Assembly: GCA_012934845.2 (NCBI GenBank)
Contig: WNNJ02003840.1
Location: 47,366-111,365 of the forward strand
Source of the DNA: Pomphorhynchus laevis
Lineage: Eukaryota; Acanthocephala; Palaeacanthocephala; Echinorhynchida; Pomphorhynchidae
Reading direction: 5' to 3'
DNA length: 64,000 nt
Shown here one piece after another: positions 43,000 through 56,984 of the stretch. Every line of letters starts with the position of its first letter. The stretch's first letter is position 1. The notes beneath the pieces are model-generated. The model saw only the letters and a program-made list of their open reading frames with translations. It was not told where the DNA came from and ran no database searches. Made by a program: the position numbers and the translations under genes.

Positions 43000-45900
43000 T
43001 AATTAGTTAGCAATCAAGAAAGTTTAAACTTTCTTGATTACTAACAGTTATCTTGAACAAAAAATTGAAAGTGTCAAACTTAAAAAAAAGTTTGTGAGAT
43101 AAATATTTATTTATAAATAAATAATTTATTAAAATTATTTATTTATTTATAAAATTATTTATTTATTTATTAATAAATAAAATATTTATTTCTTAATGCT
43201 CGTAACAAGGGGACTTTGTATACAGTCTACGTTGGTAATATACGCTCTTAAGATGTTTGCTAAAGTCACAATTTTTAAAATGGTTCAATAAAACTGATTC
43301 AATAGATATTTGAAAATATAAAGGATTGACTTGACTCCAGATGGAATTCCAAGCGCCACATATGAACTTAAGAAATACTGATAAATGAATCTATTCACCT
43401 AATGCAGGTAATGCGCTGTTTGTACTTATCTGTTGTGTTAAAGCGTGAACAGGAAACACTTTGCATTTAAACCCAATTGAGATGGCTAAAATACGTTCTA
43501 AGAATGCCTAGGAAATGCTTTCTTAGGTTGTTCAGATTGATATCTCTGAGAAACGAATTCATTGTATACCTCGATGCATGCGAGGCTTCTCAGACTTTAG
43601 TCTTTTTAGTCTTAAAAAGACTTCTCAGCTGCAGAGCCTTTTTTGCTTCCAAACAAGACTTATTTTGAAAGTCTTTTTTCCACTGCAAATTGTAACGCTT
43701 GGTGCACATTGACTCGTAGACGGCCTCCGCATCCCTACATATGGATTAGTGATGAAACATTGCAATATTTGTCATCGATACTAGCGATGTTTTTAGATAC
43801 TGATACACTGATGCCGGAATAATGTTTTAAGGATCTGTAATCTGTATTGATGCTAGGCTTGGATAAGCTATTTAGTATAAACGACTATTATTATTTTATT
43901 CCGCAACTTAATATATTGCGTTTATTCTGTTTATGGAATAAAAGGATATTATTAAGATATAAAAAGGAAATTAAAAGGATATATGTGTCATTTAAAAAGG
44001 ATTTATGTCATATGATTTAAAATCAAATAATATTTTAGAAATTTAATTTTCTATTTATGCAATTCAAGGCTTTTGATGAAAATACAGTCAAGCATTAGTC
44101 AAAATTAATCATTTCCTGAGTAAAATTATACTGATCAAAATTAGATGGATTATTCCATTAATCAAAATAATATTTTATAGATAAAACTAGATATTTACAC
44201 TAATCGATATGAATGTACGCTCAAATAATATTGCATTAACAAACTGAAATCCGTGTTTTTATTGAGTCTTTTGTCTAAGCTAGCAAATTGTTTTATCCAT
44301 TTTGCCAAAAATATTAATGCATTGGTGAAATGCATTAATAAAATACTGTTTTAGGAATAAATGTATTTTTTATTAATTATGTCTAAACTTACTTATCGAT
44401 GTTCTAAATCATATAATATTTGAAAATAGTAATAATAAATATTGCTATATTTATTTGAAATAAATAGTAATAGATATCCTGATATTGCTACCCAGTAATA
44501 AAATGATTATTTAGTTAATCATTAGTTGAAATGTATTTAAACGTTTTTTCTGTTATTTGATTCGTTTGCATTTTAGATCTCTTATTAACGCTAGATACAA
44601 AGAAGAATGATTGTGCTGCTTATCTGTGAGCTATTTGTGATATTTAAAAACAGGAATTTTAGTACGAATCAATATAATCTAATTTCCTTTAAATCCTCTT
44701 AACCCTACTACAATAATAAGTAAGATCATTGGACTAAGTATAATAACTTAGTCCAATGATCGACTAGGTTATTAAGTTAAATTACATATTGCGTTTATAA
44801 ATATAAGGGTTTCTAATTATTGGAGCTGGATCAGTTCCAATAATTTTTTATCAATAATGGATCATTATCAACTATTTAATATACAAGGTGTTTATCTAGA
44901 TTTATTTATTTTCGTTGATTTAACTCGAGCAAATATTTTACGATTGTGATGGGCTATGTCATCGTTAATATAATTTCATATTTACAATAAAATACATAAT
45001 CTTAAATTATTTGGAATTTTTCACAATCATTTAAATATAATTTAAAAAATATAAAAACTTAAAGAATTTAATACAAATATGTTACTTGAACCTTAAATAT
45101 CTTTAACGATGCACGATTATGTATCCTAAGAAAATGTAGAACTGTTAAGCAAATGTTTATACTTTGTATTTGTCAAGTCTTGAACGATTATTTATTTGCC
45201 CGGAAATAAATAAATAGAATAATTAAAATAAATAATAAAAAATAAATAATTAAATAAACTAGCAGTTAACGTACATAAAACAAGTTAGGTGCATGAACTA
45301 CTAATTTAGCATCGACTAATAATATGTTGGGCAAGAATTTTGTCTTTAGATAGTTTCAACTTACGTGAAATCGAAGGAGCTAATCATTACGCTATGCATC
45401 TCTATGATTCTAAAGTACATATTTAAAATAATTAATAATTAATATCAATCTTTAATAAACAAATAAAAAATCCAGATACGCAGTTGAAATGATTACATAT
45501 TCTTTTAAGTTTCGTTGAAACTTAGGATAATTATTATCTTGATAAAATGGTATAATGTTGGTTTTAATTACTGATCTTGTTAAAAAAAATCATTTAGCTT
45601 TTTATAAAAGTTTAAAATGATTTTAATTGGAATTCACAATCAAATATGACGCTGACTTAAATGTAAACCAGAATATCTACAAATATTTGATGGTTTTAAC
45701 TTCAGCTTAAATCATTAATATAACAATTATTTATTTATCTATTTATTTATTTATTTGTTATTTTTTATTGTTTTATAAATAAAAGTTTTATTTTTTATTG
45801 TTTTAATAATCAATAAAAATTGATTATTAATTAACTAATTGAAAATTAATTAATCACCAACGTTGTTTAAACGTCAATAAAATTATAAAATTGTATTTTT

Positions 45901-46200
45901 GATAAGATACCAGCTTTCAGTTATTGTTCCACAATAATTGAAAGTAATTGTAACAACGACTGCACAATTAAATTAACTTTTAAAATATAAAAGCTCAGTA
46001 TAAGCTGATTTCAAAATTGGAATAATCAAAAGTTTTAACTTTCCACTTTGTAATCTAATATTATATCTAAGTATTAATCTATTATTATAATAATTGTGTT
46101 ATTTACACTGCCACTTTCGCTTGGCAGTGTATTGGTAGGCATATATTAAATTATCCACACATGAGATACAAATAGTTTATTTTTATACAAAGATTTTAAC
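43000..46200. other. AT-rich stretch without recognised genes
   Basis: A 63-residue frame at 43477-43668 lacks recognisable features. Simple A/T repeats dominate. The only structured site is the hairpin at 44724-44761. Confidence 0.5.
44724..44761. repeat. Perfect 16-bp inverted repeat with 6-nt loop
   Basis: Arms GATCATTGGACTAAGT and its exact complement around ATAATA. Confidence 0.9.
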
Positions 46201-46210
46201 CCATTTTCAA

Positions 46211-46400
46211 AAGGGGTCTCATTTTGAACCTTTCAAAGTTTGAACTTCTAAGAGGTTCAAAATGAGACCCCTTCTCCCTTTCCCCATTGAAAAGGTTGAA
46301 CTTTTTTGAACCATTTTAAAGGGTGAACAACTATAAAGGTTGAAACAAAGGTTTCAAGTTCAACCTTTGAAAATTTCAAAAGGGGTCTCATTTTGAACCT
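46211..46400. repeat. 21-bp element present three times (plus, minus, plus)
   Basis: The unit at 46211-46231 (AAGGGGTCTCATTTTGAACC and T) recurs inverted at 46253-46273 and direct at 46380-46400. The first two form a 21-bp stem with a 21-nt loop. Between them are further GGTTGAAC/GTTCAACC pairs, so the whole 190 bp can fold extensively. Confidence 0.85.
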
Positions 46401-46832
46401 TTTGAATGTTCCTTAGTGTTTCACTCTGACCCTATTAATTGTATCATTATATTAATGAAGAGTGTTATTAAGCCCACTATACCTCTCGGTTTTGAGCAAA
46501 ACAGAAAAAGAATAAAAGAGAAAAATACATCAATTTCAATAATTTTGTGTGTTCTTCAATCGTAAGCGCCGCATTCCATCTGATCATAATGTTTGACAAC
46601 CAATTCTTTACTTATTCCGTGTGTTGTGAGCATCGACGATGTGAAAAGCATATAGCTAACCTAACCTATCTACAAAACTCAATGGAAAGTTGACGAGATA
46701 TGGAAAAACTTATATGTGAAGTAAGGATTCGCAGCTACGATCACGGTACTTATATACACAGTTCGGGCCTTTAAGATGACAAGATAACTTAATTTTGCAA
46801 ATCCTATCATGGTATCCATTAACAGACGCCCG

Positions 46833-47117
46833 TTAAATTAATGGTCGTTTAATAGCGCTTGCGTTCATCCATTTAGATTGTGTATACGCCGGCACTAGAA
46901 AATATTCAGGGTCTACTCGTGATAGTTTTTCCTGAAAGCTCTTGTTATTTCTTAAAATTTCGTTAGTCTGCGGAAGTCTAAGAGAATTATTTAGCTGCAT
47001 ACTGCGTAAATTTACTCTCGATAAGGTTGCGACTACCGTGGATGACGTCTTTACAGAAATTCTAAAAATACGCTTTAAGAATATCCATTTACAACGAGCA
47101 ATCTGACCAAAGTTCAT
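46833..47117 (-). CDS. Hypothetical 94-aa protein
   Basis: ATG at 47117. The N-terminus (MNFGQIARCKWIFLKRIFRI) is basic and hydrophobic, like a mitochondrial presequence. The C-terminus has DPEYFLVPAYTQSKWMN. Codon use looks less AT-biased than the flanks. No family recognised; it could be one exon or chance. Confidence 0.25.
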   Translation of the reverse strand: MNFGQIARCKWIFLKRIFRISVKTSSTVVATLSRVNLRSMQLNNSLRLPQTNEILRNNKSFQEKLSRVDPEYFLVPAYTQSKWMNASAIKRPLI

Positions 47118-50099
47118 AGCTAATAATTATTATAAGTTATATTAGCAATCAGTTATTTAAGTCATTTACATATTGATTGCGAAATTAGCTGATTGCTCGC
47201 TAGGAGACGTTTATAACATTGTATTTTGATATTTGCTTTGACTAATAACTATCCTCGCTCAGTTATATTAATTTAGAACAATCGAATACTTGAGAGGTAT
47301 CTATAATTTATTGCTGCGTATTAAGATATAATATATTTAATTATTTACTTTGAATTATTAAGATATTTTTTCTAAAGATATAATATATGGATATATCGTC
47401 ACGAGACAATATACACCTGTAAATATTGTCTTGTCAACTCAAAGGTGAAGTGATAAATTAATACCTAAAATTTAAAGATAAAATCTTAGATTTTACATTT
47501 ATAGATTAAACAATATGATTTATATAAAGAACATCTTATTCGCTAACCTCTGTTAGCATATTCAGGTAATTTTCTGAAGATTTTTACAAAGGTTAACAAA
47601 ATATCAAACAAAATTTTCTTCTATTTTGATCCATCTCCAATAATTATTTATCAACTATTTGCAAAGATAATTTTTCATTTTACTTTTGAATTTGTTAAAT
47701 AAATTCAATTGTATGGTTTTTGAAAAAAATGACATGAAAGTGTGATTATTATCGAGCAATTTACTAATAAATGTAAATAAATGTGAATTTATAAATTGGC
47801 ATTCTCAAGTGCACTTAGCATATCTTACCATAGAATAACACATTATTTGTAAAAATAATCCGTTGACTACAGCGATTTTAATTAACGTTTAATGATAGCA
47901 GTCTCGCGAAATAATAAATTCGATAGGGTCACTCTAATCCTGTGAATACTTGGGCGTAATTATTGAGAAGACTTTTGTTCAAAATTGCACGATATCCTTG
48001 ATAATTCGTTCATTGTGTAAAATTGATACCGGCTAAAATGGTTAATAATAAATTCGAAGTGTGGCAAATCTAATGTATGATAAATTAAATAGATTCTTTT
48101 GTTTTTAAAAGCAAAAAATGTTTTTAAATTAAAGAACTTCGTTTTTCAATGTTAAATATTCGTTCAGGTGCGTTTAACGATCTATTTTTACAATAGAACC
48201 GATAAAATCATGTTTATCTAATTCAATTATAATAATTAAATGAAATGTAATATTAATATTGTAATATTAAATAATATTACAATATTATAATATTGTAACT
48301 TGATATAATAACTATGATAGAACACAGTAGATCACAATTTCATAAAGTTTATCAAATAATAAAATTATTCATAGTTGCTAAATAATTCATAATGATTCGT
48401 TTAAATCTGGTTAAAATGTGGTTTAACCACATTTTAAATGTGGTTACTTCTTTATTTCATAAAGTAACCACATTTCATGTGTTTGCTTTTATATTTGCTT
48501 TTCACGGACTTGAAATTTTACAAATTTTAATGAATTAAATGGAAACGTTTACATTTATATATAGAGAGAGGGAGCATTTAGTAGTAGCCATAATTATATT
48601 TATTACCTCTGTCCGGAATGATTTTGCTGTACGAATGCTATCAAATACACCTATTGGACCAGCAAAAGTCTAAATGATTCTTTTCCTACAGTCAGATGAG
48701 AAAAGTGTATAATTTTCTTTCTTAGTTGACGAGTAAATCGAAAATTAGGAAAATGCTAATTTGATAGACAAGTTCCTAAGATATTCGTTTTTAGCTAAAT
48801 TTTGAGATAATTTATAAACCTTGTCTTCGTATAGTAACCTATTTAAAATAATCCTGAATCGCACATGATATCAAATTAAGGTCATTTAAACAATAGTTGT
48901 TTTTACAACTATTATTTTATAAATACAAACGAAATGTTATTAAATACATTTATTTAATGCATTTTAAATTAAAATTTGATATCACATTATAATATGCATT
49001 TTCACGTTTATTGAATGTAAATAAAATTTTGTAGGTTAGCCATTGTATACTTCTTAAGTCAGGACTTGTATCATTTTAATCATTTTAAATAATTAACAAT
49101 TAATCATTTTAAATATAATCATATGCCAAGCGACGGTCAGTGTGATATTTTAATAAAAATATTATTCAGATAAAAATTATTAGCTTTACAAACTTAAATT
49201 ATTGAGTAAACGCAGGGAATTAAAGAACATTTTTATCTTATTGTTTAGGCAAATTTTCAATAAGGACAAAAAGCAACAAGAACACAATATAAACTTTTAG
49301 TGTTCGATAGTTGCTGGATGTACGATATTACAGCGTTTCAAGCTACCAAATGTGTTTTTTGTTAAAGCATTAGAGACAACTCCACACAAAATGTCGGGTG
49401 TCTTTTTCAATCAACGATAATTTTTAAATGTCATTGCCACATGATACAATATAGACACCAAAGTAAAATGCCGATGCTAATGCGATTTCTTGCGACCTTG
49501 TTTCATGCTTTCCCATCTAAAGTGATGGCTCAACTTTAGAGAGACACAATATAGTCTAGGAATTATCTTAAAGTGGATTTATTAGGATGTGAAGTGAGAA
49601 GTGGATCCGCAACAGGTGTCTTATGAAATACAATTTATCATAGTACAATAATTTAGAATCAATCACCCAGGATGGGATTGCCTTGCAATCGTGTAAAATA
49701 CGGCACAGTTGACCAGTAACATAAGTATTTTCAACAATTTAGCTCTTTCATATGTCAATTCGCCTAATAGTTAACTCGATTTTCATTAATTATTTAAGCA
49801 GGAAGATCACAAAATATTTTAAATGCGGAAATCGAATTGAAACAGACGTATGTATTCCTGCAATTACATTCAGGCGGAATCGGGCACGATCTCTTCAGAC
49901 GGTTACTAAAAGTGGCTCTGGAATAAAAATAAGCGTACAAACATTCGACGATAGCTGTCTTTTGCTCTCACAAAGGCTATTTCGCTAATTATTTCATGTT
50001 TTCTTTTTGAATACGTATTAATTTAATGTTATCTTAAGTCACATTTTATGTAAACTGTGGTACTCAAAATTTTTTCTTATTTTGTGATTTTTTCTGTAA
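47118..50099. other. AT-rich stretch, no supported gene
   Basis: The only notable frame is 49752-49988 (78 residues, ATG start, MSIRLIVNSIFINYLSRKIT), basic and unrecognised. There are short inverted repeats near 48415-48480 (GGTTAAAATGTGGTTAACC-like). Confidence 0.45.
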
Positions 50100-51150
50100 A
50101 CAGAAAATAATCAGCACATTTAGTCAATAGATTTCGGCCCCTATTCCTGACCAAACATAGCAGCGAGGCCATATACATGCTACTGACTTATTTCTGCTAA
50201 TGAAATTTAATTATCTAGTGTATCATACTCTAATACAAAGTATACTGTGTATGCCTTGTATTTTTTAATTTTTATTCCATCCATAAAATTAAAAGTTTAA
50301 TATAATTTATATTTATATCAAGTAAAAATAAAAAATTGTAATTTAAAATAAAAGTCAATTTTTATGAATTGACTTATAAAAAACAGACGATGTATCAGAA
50401 TAAGGATTACAGTTCATCAGGAGGAACTGCTATGTGATCAGGTTTTGACCCCTATTCCTCGACCCAACATAGCAGCAAGGCCAAATACTTACTAATGACG
50501 TATTCCCTTTGATAAAATTTGATTATCTAGTGTATCTTATTCTAATACAAAGCATATTGCTTATTGTTCATAAAAATGTTTCTTTTAAAAGTTTAAAATT
50601 ATTTTGTAAAATTATAAGGTCTCACTCTCATTAAATAAAAATTAGCCGATATTAAAATTATAATGTTCTCGCTCTCCTTAAATTCATGATTAAAGTTAGC
50701 CGATATTAAAGAGACCTGCGCTGGCATTTGCCAGTGCTTTTACTAATGATCCTTTTTGATAAATAAATAAAATAAAATATAGTAAACTATGATGTTACTA
50801 GAAAATTTTCTAGTACATCATTCACATTCATTCATTGATTGCCGTCTGCCAGTCCTCCTCTGCATCCAGTAGTGAGAGGGATCTGGCACTGATGAGTCAT
50901 TGTGATGACGAAACGGCATTCGTCATTCGCGTCTGGCTTACATGTTTTACAAGTAAAATTATAAGAATAAAATCCATTAAACTTGCTTGAAAATTAGCAG
51001 AAAAATAATCGTATAAAAAATACATAGATAAAATAAAGGACAATTTTTATGAATCGAATAATAAATAGCAGACTATAATAATAAGAATTAAAGATCATCA
51101 GAAGGAACTGTTATGTTATCAGGTTCCGACACCCTATTCCTCGACCCATA
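50100..51150 (-). mobile_element. Three PLE-B 3' UTR copies in a row
   Basis: GC-rich blocks at about 50125-50200, 50395-50500 and 51070-51145 (truncated), all minus. Pair A is imperfect in the first two. No RT coding remains. Confidence 0.65.
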
Positions 51151-51889
51151 AAACATGGTAACCATGTTTTATTCAAAAAACGTCTTTTTTATTTCGATAG
51201 CTCCTACTATTAACTTCACGAATTTCAAAAGTTTTAAACGTTTGTAATTTTTAAAGATTATATCATAACAATATCTATGTATTTTGTATACAAAACATAG
51301 TATTTTATACTGTATATTAATAAAAAAAGGTAAATAATTATAATTAATAAATAATAAAGATTTTATACAATTTATAATTTATATAACGGTAAAATTTGTA
51401 TTTTAAATTTAAAATAATAATATAATTATAATAATTATAATATCCATATTTTTAAACTATTTTAACGTTAAAATAACGTTAAAATTTAAAATTAAAAATA
51501 AAGATTAATATTTATGAATTAACTAATAGATAATAGACATGTATTTGAAAATAATATAATCTACGATTATTAATTATTATTAATCTACAATGTAATAGAA
51601 TTCGTTATATATAACGAATGTAATAAGAACTGACACAAGGTGAAAATTAAATATTTGCTAAATTAAAATGTTTCAGCAACTAGCCTTCGTCAGTCAACAC
51701 CTGTAGTTATTGTAGTCTTGAATTTATGTCTTTCTTTATATTAATTAGTGATGGTTTTATAGACATGATATGAAAAAAAAACTTTTCTTAATTTTTACGA
51801 GCTTCAACACACAGTGTCCTTTTCAATCAAACAAGTATATACTTAGACAATCTCTCGCTATCCATCATCACAAATTCAAAACATTAAAC
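51151..51889. other. AT-rich spacer
   Basis: No coding. On the minus strand CTGACGAAGGCTAG at about 51686-51699 is a lone hammerhead-like half. Confidence 0.35.
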
Positions 51890-53530
51890 TTATCAAATCA
51901 GCTAACTAAGCCTACGTATTTAATGTAATTATAAAATTAAAAATAAATAAAGAAAAATAATAATTATTAATATTCTATAAAGCTTAAAAATAAAAAAGCT
52001 ATAATTGCGCTAATATTTCCTCTTTATCATCAATAATTAAATCAGCTTACTGAGTCTACGTATTTAATGTAATTATAAAATAAACAAAACATAATAATGC
52101 TAAATCAAAATTTAATAATTAAATAATAAAATAAATAATTGATCTTAGATTTTCTATAATTTAAATCAAGTTAAAAAATAAAAATAAAAAATTAAATTTA
52201 AAATAAACGTCATTTTTATGAATTGACTAATAAATAACAGAAAAAATATCGAAAGTAAAAAAATATCGTAACCAATAATACATAGTTTCAGTATTTCTGA
52301 CAGAGGTCATATTACCGGGAAAACAAAGTCCACAGGTCAATAATAACATGTCAGTAGAACAAATTAAATCAGCTAACTGAGTCTACGTATTGTTATATAA
52401 TTATAAAATAAACAAAACATAATAATGCTAAATCAAAATTTAATAATTAAATAATAATATTAATAATTGTTTTTAGGTTTTCTATAATTTAAATTTTCTA
52501 TAATTTAAATCAAGTTAATTTAACTACACATTATAATATTACATTGTACTATGGATACGATCGATTGTCATAATAATTAGTGAATAATTATAAGTCAAAT
52601 CAGCTAACTGAGTCTACGTATTTAATATAATTATAAAATAAACAAAACATAATAATGCTAAATCAAAATTTAATAATTAAATAATAAAATAAATAATTGT
52701 TTTAGATTTTCTATAATTTAAATCAAGTTAAAAAAATGAAATTTATCGCTTTTGATTTATAAATATTGATTTTTAGCCATATAATGAGTTTGACGCGGTT
52801 TGCCATGACATAACGTTATTCCACATAACAGCTAAATCGTCAGCGTAGAGTAGCCAACTTATGTGAGGGTTATCGGTATTAAGACAAAATGAGCTTTCCC
52901 TAGAGGATACAATTAAATGGATTACACCAATATTGAGACAGGATCGCGAACGTTGATTTTAAGCAATTTACAAAAACTTCATTGGGTGCTGATGATTTCT
53001 TATAGATTATGCAATCAAGAGGTGATCAAATCTTATCAATAGTAAAAAGCGTGTTAATTTGATTTGAGTCAAGCTAAGCGATCAAATCAGCTAACTGAGT
53101 CTATGTATTTAAAATAATTATAAACTAAACAAAACATAATAATGCTAAATCAAAATTTAATAATTAAATAATAAAATTAATAATTGTTTTTAGATTTTCT
53201 ATAATTTAAATCAAGTTAAAATAAAAAATTGAAATTTAAAATAAAAGCTATTTTTATGAAGTGACTTATAAATAACAGACGTTGTATCATAATAAGGATG
53301 AAATGTCATCGGGAGGAACTGCTATGCTATCAGGTTTCGGACCTTATTCCTCGATCCAGCACAGCAGGGGGGGGCCAAATACACGCTAATGATGTATTTC
53401 TTCTGATCAAATTTGATTATATGGTATCTTATTCTAATACAAAGTATATTATTTATTATCCATATATATAATTTATATCAAGTTAAAATTAAAAATTTTA
53501 ATTTTAATAAAAGTTAATTTTTATGAATTG
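51890..53530 (-). mobile_element. Cluster of five PLE-B 3' ends, one with full 3' UTR
   Basis: The terminal motif CAGCTAACTGAGTCTACG (or a close variant) occurs at about 51899, 52034, 52372, 52608 and 53089, each followed by the same AT-rich run (AACATAATAATGCTAAATC). The last copy extends through the GC-rich block (53280-53400) to FLWMDNK-adjacent sequence near 53460. All are in the same orientation. The 52770-53080 filler between two of them is unique sequence. Confidence 0.75.
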
Positions 53531-54734
53531 ACCAATTCAATTAGTTATTCGGTTAATGTTCAAACAACAGTTACATGAACTATTACATCATCAATGTGCA
53601 AATTTCGTTCATTTGTTTTCCAGTTTTGATATGAAAACCTTTTCCTTCGACTCGAAAACGGCTGTCAAGTAGGATCTTAATGATACAACAACGTTATCGT
53701 CAAGTTACAAAAGCTTTATTAATTTTCGAGCTCTATTTCGCGATTTACTAAAAGATCAGTGAATGCGTATTTATGCAGTAATGTTTAATTACAGAAGAAT
53801 TTTCAGAAGATAAAAAATGTTCAATTACGAAATGTTCATCGTAATTTTCATTGTGATTTGAATTACTAATTAATTTGCACTATTATTTGCTGCCAATAAA
53901 GAGAAGAAAAAAATCTGCTGTGAATATTAATTCATTATTTATTATGTATTTTTCTAATATGTAATAATTATGTATAATTTTGTAATCGACTTGTATTTTC
54001 TGTATTTATAAATTTTTATTTTGAAAATATACGAATTGCTTTTATTACTTACATTCGCTATTGTATTGTCGATATTATTTTGTATTCGTTGTTATTTGCA
54101 CCTTCTACAACAGAAGAAAGCTTCTGCTTTATAAAGGACAGTATATTTTCTTTTCTATGCCATCATTTTTACATATGGTTTTTCTTTTTGATACTTCCAC
54201 AAAACAAGAAAACATTAACTAAGCCGATATTATCCATATTGCATGAATTGGAAGATATCTTTGTATGCTCAAATGCAGCTTAGCTTTGACCAGCTGCACT
54301 TAATCACATTTTAGTGATAAATGGACATTTTAATGCATGTTACGTAACATATGTGGGTTATGCGGTTATACATTTGCATAATACGGTCTTACATATAGAT
54401 ATGTGCAAGTTTTTTAGCTTTGACTGTTTTAGGTGATCATGTAATAATTGACGTAACGATTGTTACTCGTTGGCTGATATCTCACTGTACTACGATACCG
54501 TTCCAATAAAAATAAAAAAGTCAAGATAAAATATTAAATGCAAATTACTATTTTTATATCATTATTAATATTTTACTTTTTATATTACTATTTTATTAGT
54601 TATAATTACTAATAAAGTTAATTAATTAGTAATAATTACTATTTTTTACAAATTTTGGTAACATTTGATTCCAAAAACAAATATCAAATGACTTAACCAA
54701 ATAAAATTTATTGATAAAGTATTTTTTATACTAA
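53531..54734. other. AT-rich stretch, no gene seen
   Basis: A 67-residue frame at 54080-54283 has no recognisable motif. Confidence 0.45.
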
Positions 54735-55530
54735 ATACCTCTAATTCTTATTCTGAAATAATTGCCAATTATTTATTAGTCAATTCATAAAAATTGACGT
54801 ATTTTAAATTGCAATTTTTTATTTTAACTTGATATAAATATAAATTGTACAAAATTATATAAAATCTTATTTAACGATTATTTATTATTTTTAATTATTT
54901 ATTATTTAATTATTTAATTTAGATTTACATGCATATTATCAAGTGATCCCTTTAACTGCAAAAGAATTATTGATTGATTGATTGATTTTTTATTAAATAA
55001 AAGTGAACATGTTATAAAATACAAAGAAGCAACTATTTCTGCTTAATTTGTGTACAACTTCTTTAAATTTGATAAAAAAATAAAAAAATATATAATAATT
55101 AGGATCATTTGCAGCTATGAAAAGGTAGGATAAACACTATTCAAGAAAAATTGTTTTACTGAGATGTGGAGATTGTCAATTTACAACATTCTGGATTTTC
55201 GACTCTGCTCTTCTAATGATCTAACAGCTTTGAATATGAACAAAGATGAAAACTTTTCGATTCGAGGTGCTTTCAAGCCAAACTTTTTATGACAATACTT
55301 ACTCTGTTTAGTACAGTTAGTATGCCCGAAACAAAGTTCAAATAATTGGGATATGAACTCTATATTACGAGCGAGTTTGGTAAACGTTATCTTTAAGAAT
55401 TCCGCGAGAGTGACTAAATTTTTTTCTACAAATGCGCTCTGCGAACCTGTGAATTTTTAACATTTTTTGCTGATTTAATTATTATTTAATTTTATATTTA
55501 TACTAAATACATAGACTCAGTTAGCTGATT
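54735..55530 (+). mobile_element. PLE-B 3' part split by unique sequence
   Basis: 54735-54950 matches the post-block 3' UTR (TTAGTCAATTCATAAAAATT). The terminal motif (ATAGACTCAGTTAGCTG) appears at about 55510. The intervening 520 bp is foreign and without recognised features. Confidence 0.5.
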
Positions 55531-55739
55531 TGATTTTTCCATATCTCTCAACCAATTTGTAAACACCCATTATTTAGTTTTTTGTTATTTGTATTATGGA
55601 AACATGATTATCTAAAATATCTTACAGTTATAAATTCAAAAGTAATAAGCAATTTGTAAATTAAAATATAATTATAAAACATGGAGTAATTATTTATTAA
55701 TTAATAATTATTAATTAACTGTTTAAAAAATAAATCTAA

Positions 55740-56210
55740 ATATATGAAATATATGTTTCGATGCAATGTATGTTTCGATGAAATATATGTGTATTTAATT
55801 CTAGCAATTTTTATTCAATTAGTGAACAAATTTATCCAGAAAGCCTTATTCTTAACAAAACCAATATTAATGATAAAGAAGGTGTATATCTAGATATGAA
55901 CATTAAATTAACATTAACTAAAACTACTATTAATTTATATAAAAAAGATTGCATATTTAAATTTACAAGAAACATATTTTTGCATGAGCATTTATGCATA
56001 CCATATAATATAAAATATAATACATTAAATAATGAAATTTTAAGAATTGCAACAATATGTAATGATATTGGCTTTCTTCAAATCATTTAAATAATTTAAT
56101 AGATGCATATTTTAAACTAGGTTACTATAAAAATACCATCAAACAGGAAATAGTAAAATCAACACAATAATATAAAAAATAAATTTAAAAACATTGGCGG
56201 ATTATTTTTA
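55740..56210 (+). mobile_element. PLE-B copy, RT tail, 5'-truncated
   Basis: KYMKYMFR-like start, then SEQIYPESLILNKTNIN (frameshifted), GVYLDMNIKLTLTKTTINLY and FTRNIFLHEHLC, and the end near 56210 before the usual stop context. It lacks the 3' UTR block. Confidence 0.7.
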
Positions 56211-56539
56211 TGGATAAAATGTTATACATAGATATAATATTTAATGGATAATATTATATTTTTATTTTTTTTATTTTTTAAGAAATATACGAATTGCCAA
56301 ATGATTTATAAAATTAACAATTTAATTATGACCATCATCTTTTATTTAAATGGAACAGGTACTCGAATGATATCTCGTGCATATTGAGATCGTCGCTTTA
56401 TATTAACAAAACAACTTATAACTTTAAATGTTATAAATTGATCGACGAGTTTTATTGATTGTTGAATATTAATTTTATTGTGTTTTCGATTAGTCTTCTT
56501 AAGATGCAAACTTTAGTCTTATTGTTAAAACTATATTGT

Positions 56540-56745
56540 TATTGCGAAAAATCGCTTGAAACTGTGGTCCAGGAGCCAAAGCTTGCTACGATTGATTTTT
56601 AATCCATATTTGCTGCTAAATAACTGGACTTCGATCATTAGATCCATCAATATAATGTATCACTTCGATATGCTCCTAACCACCCAGCAGTCATCGTCAG
56701 TCGGATGATGTGGTTAAAGTGCGTTTCGACTGCTATTGTGATATA
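56540..56745 (-). repeat. PK-repeat copy 1 (pseudoknot-like terminal repeat)
   Basis: About 205 bp shared with 60085-60285 and 60481-60675. It contains GCAGTCGAAACG, TTTAACCAC, CTGACGATGACTGC and GTGGTTAGG in this order. It ends in the shared GGTCCAGGAGCCAAAGC and GCGAAAAATCGC strings (minus/plus mixed as read). Confidence 0.75.
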
Positions 56746-56984
56746 TATAATGGTGGTGCTCGGATGTGCCGAGTAAACAACAGTCTAGGATTTCTTACGA
56801 AATACGGCATTTAGATAAAATTGTGTAGCTTGATATACTAGACTTAAATTCACGGCTTCCAGTCACAATGCCACTTCTACAACAAAACATCAACAATTTT
56901 TTGACAAAAAAAACAAAATAATACACAAGATTTTTCCTGTCAACAATTGGTCCGGGTGTCGGGTCGTGGAATCAGTGCATGAAC

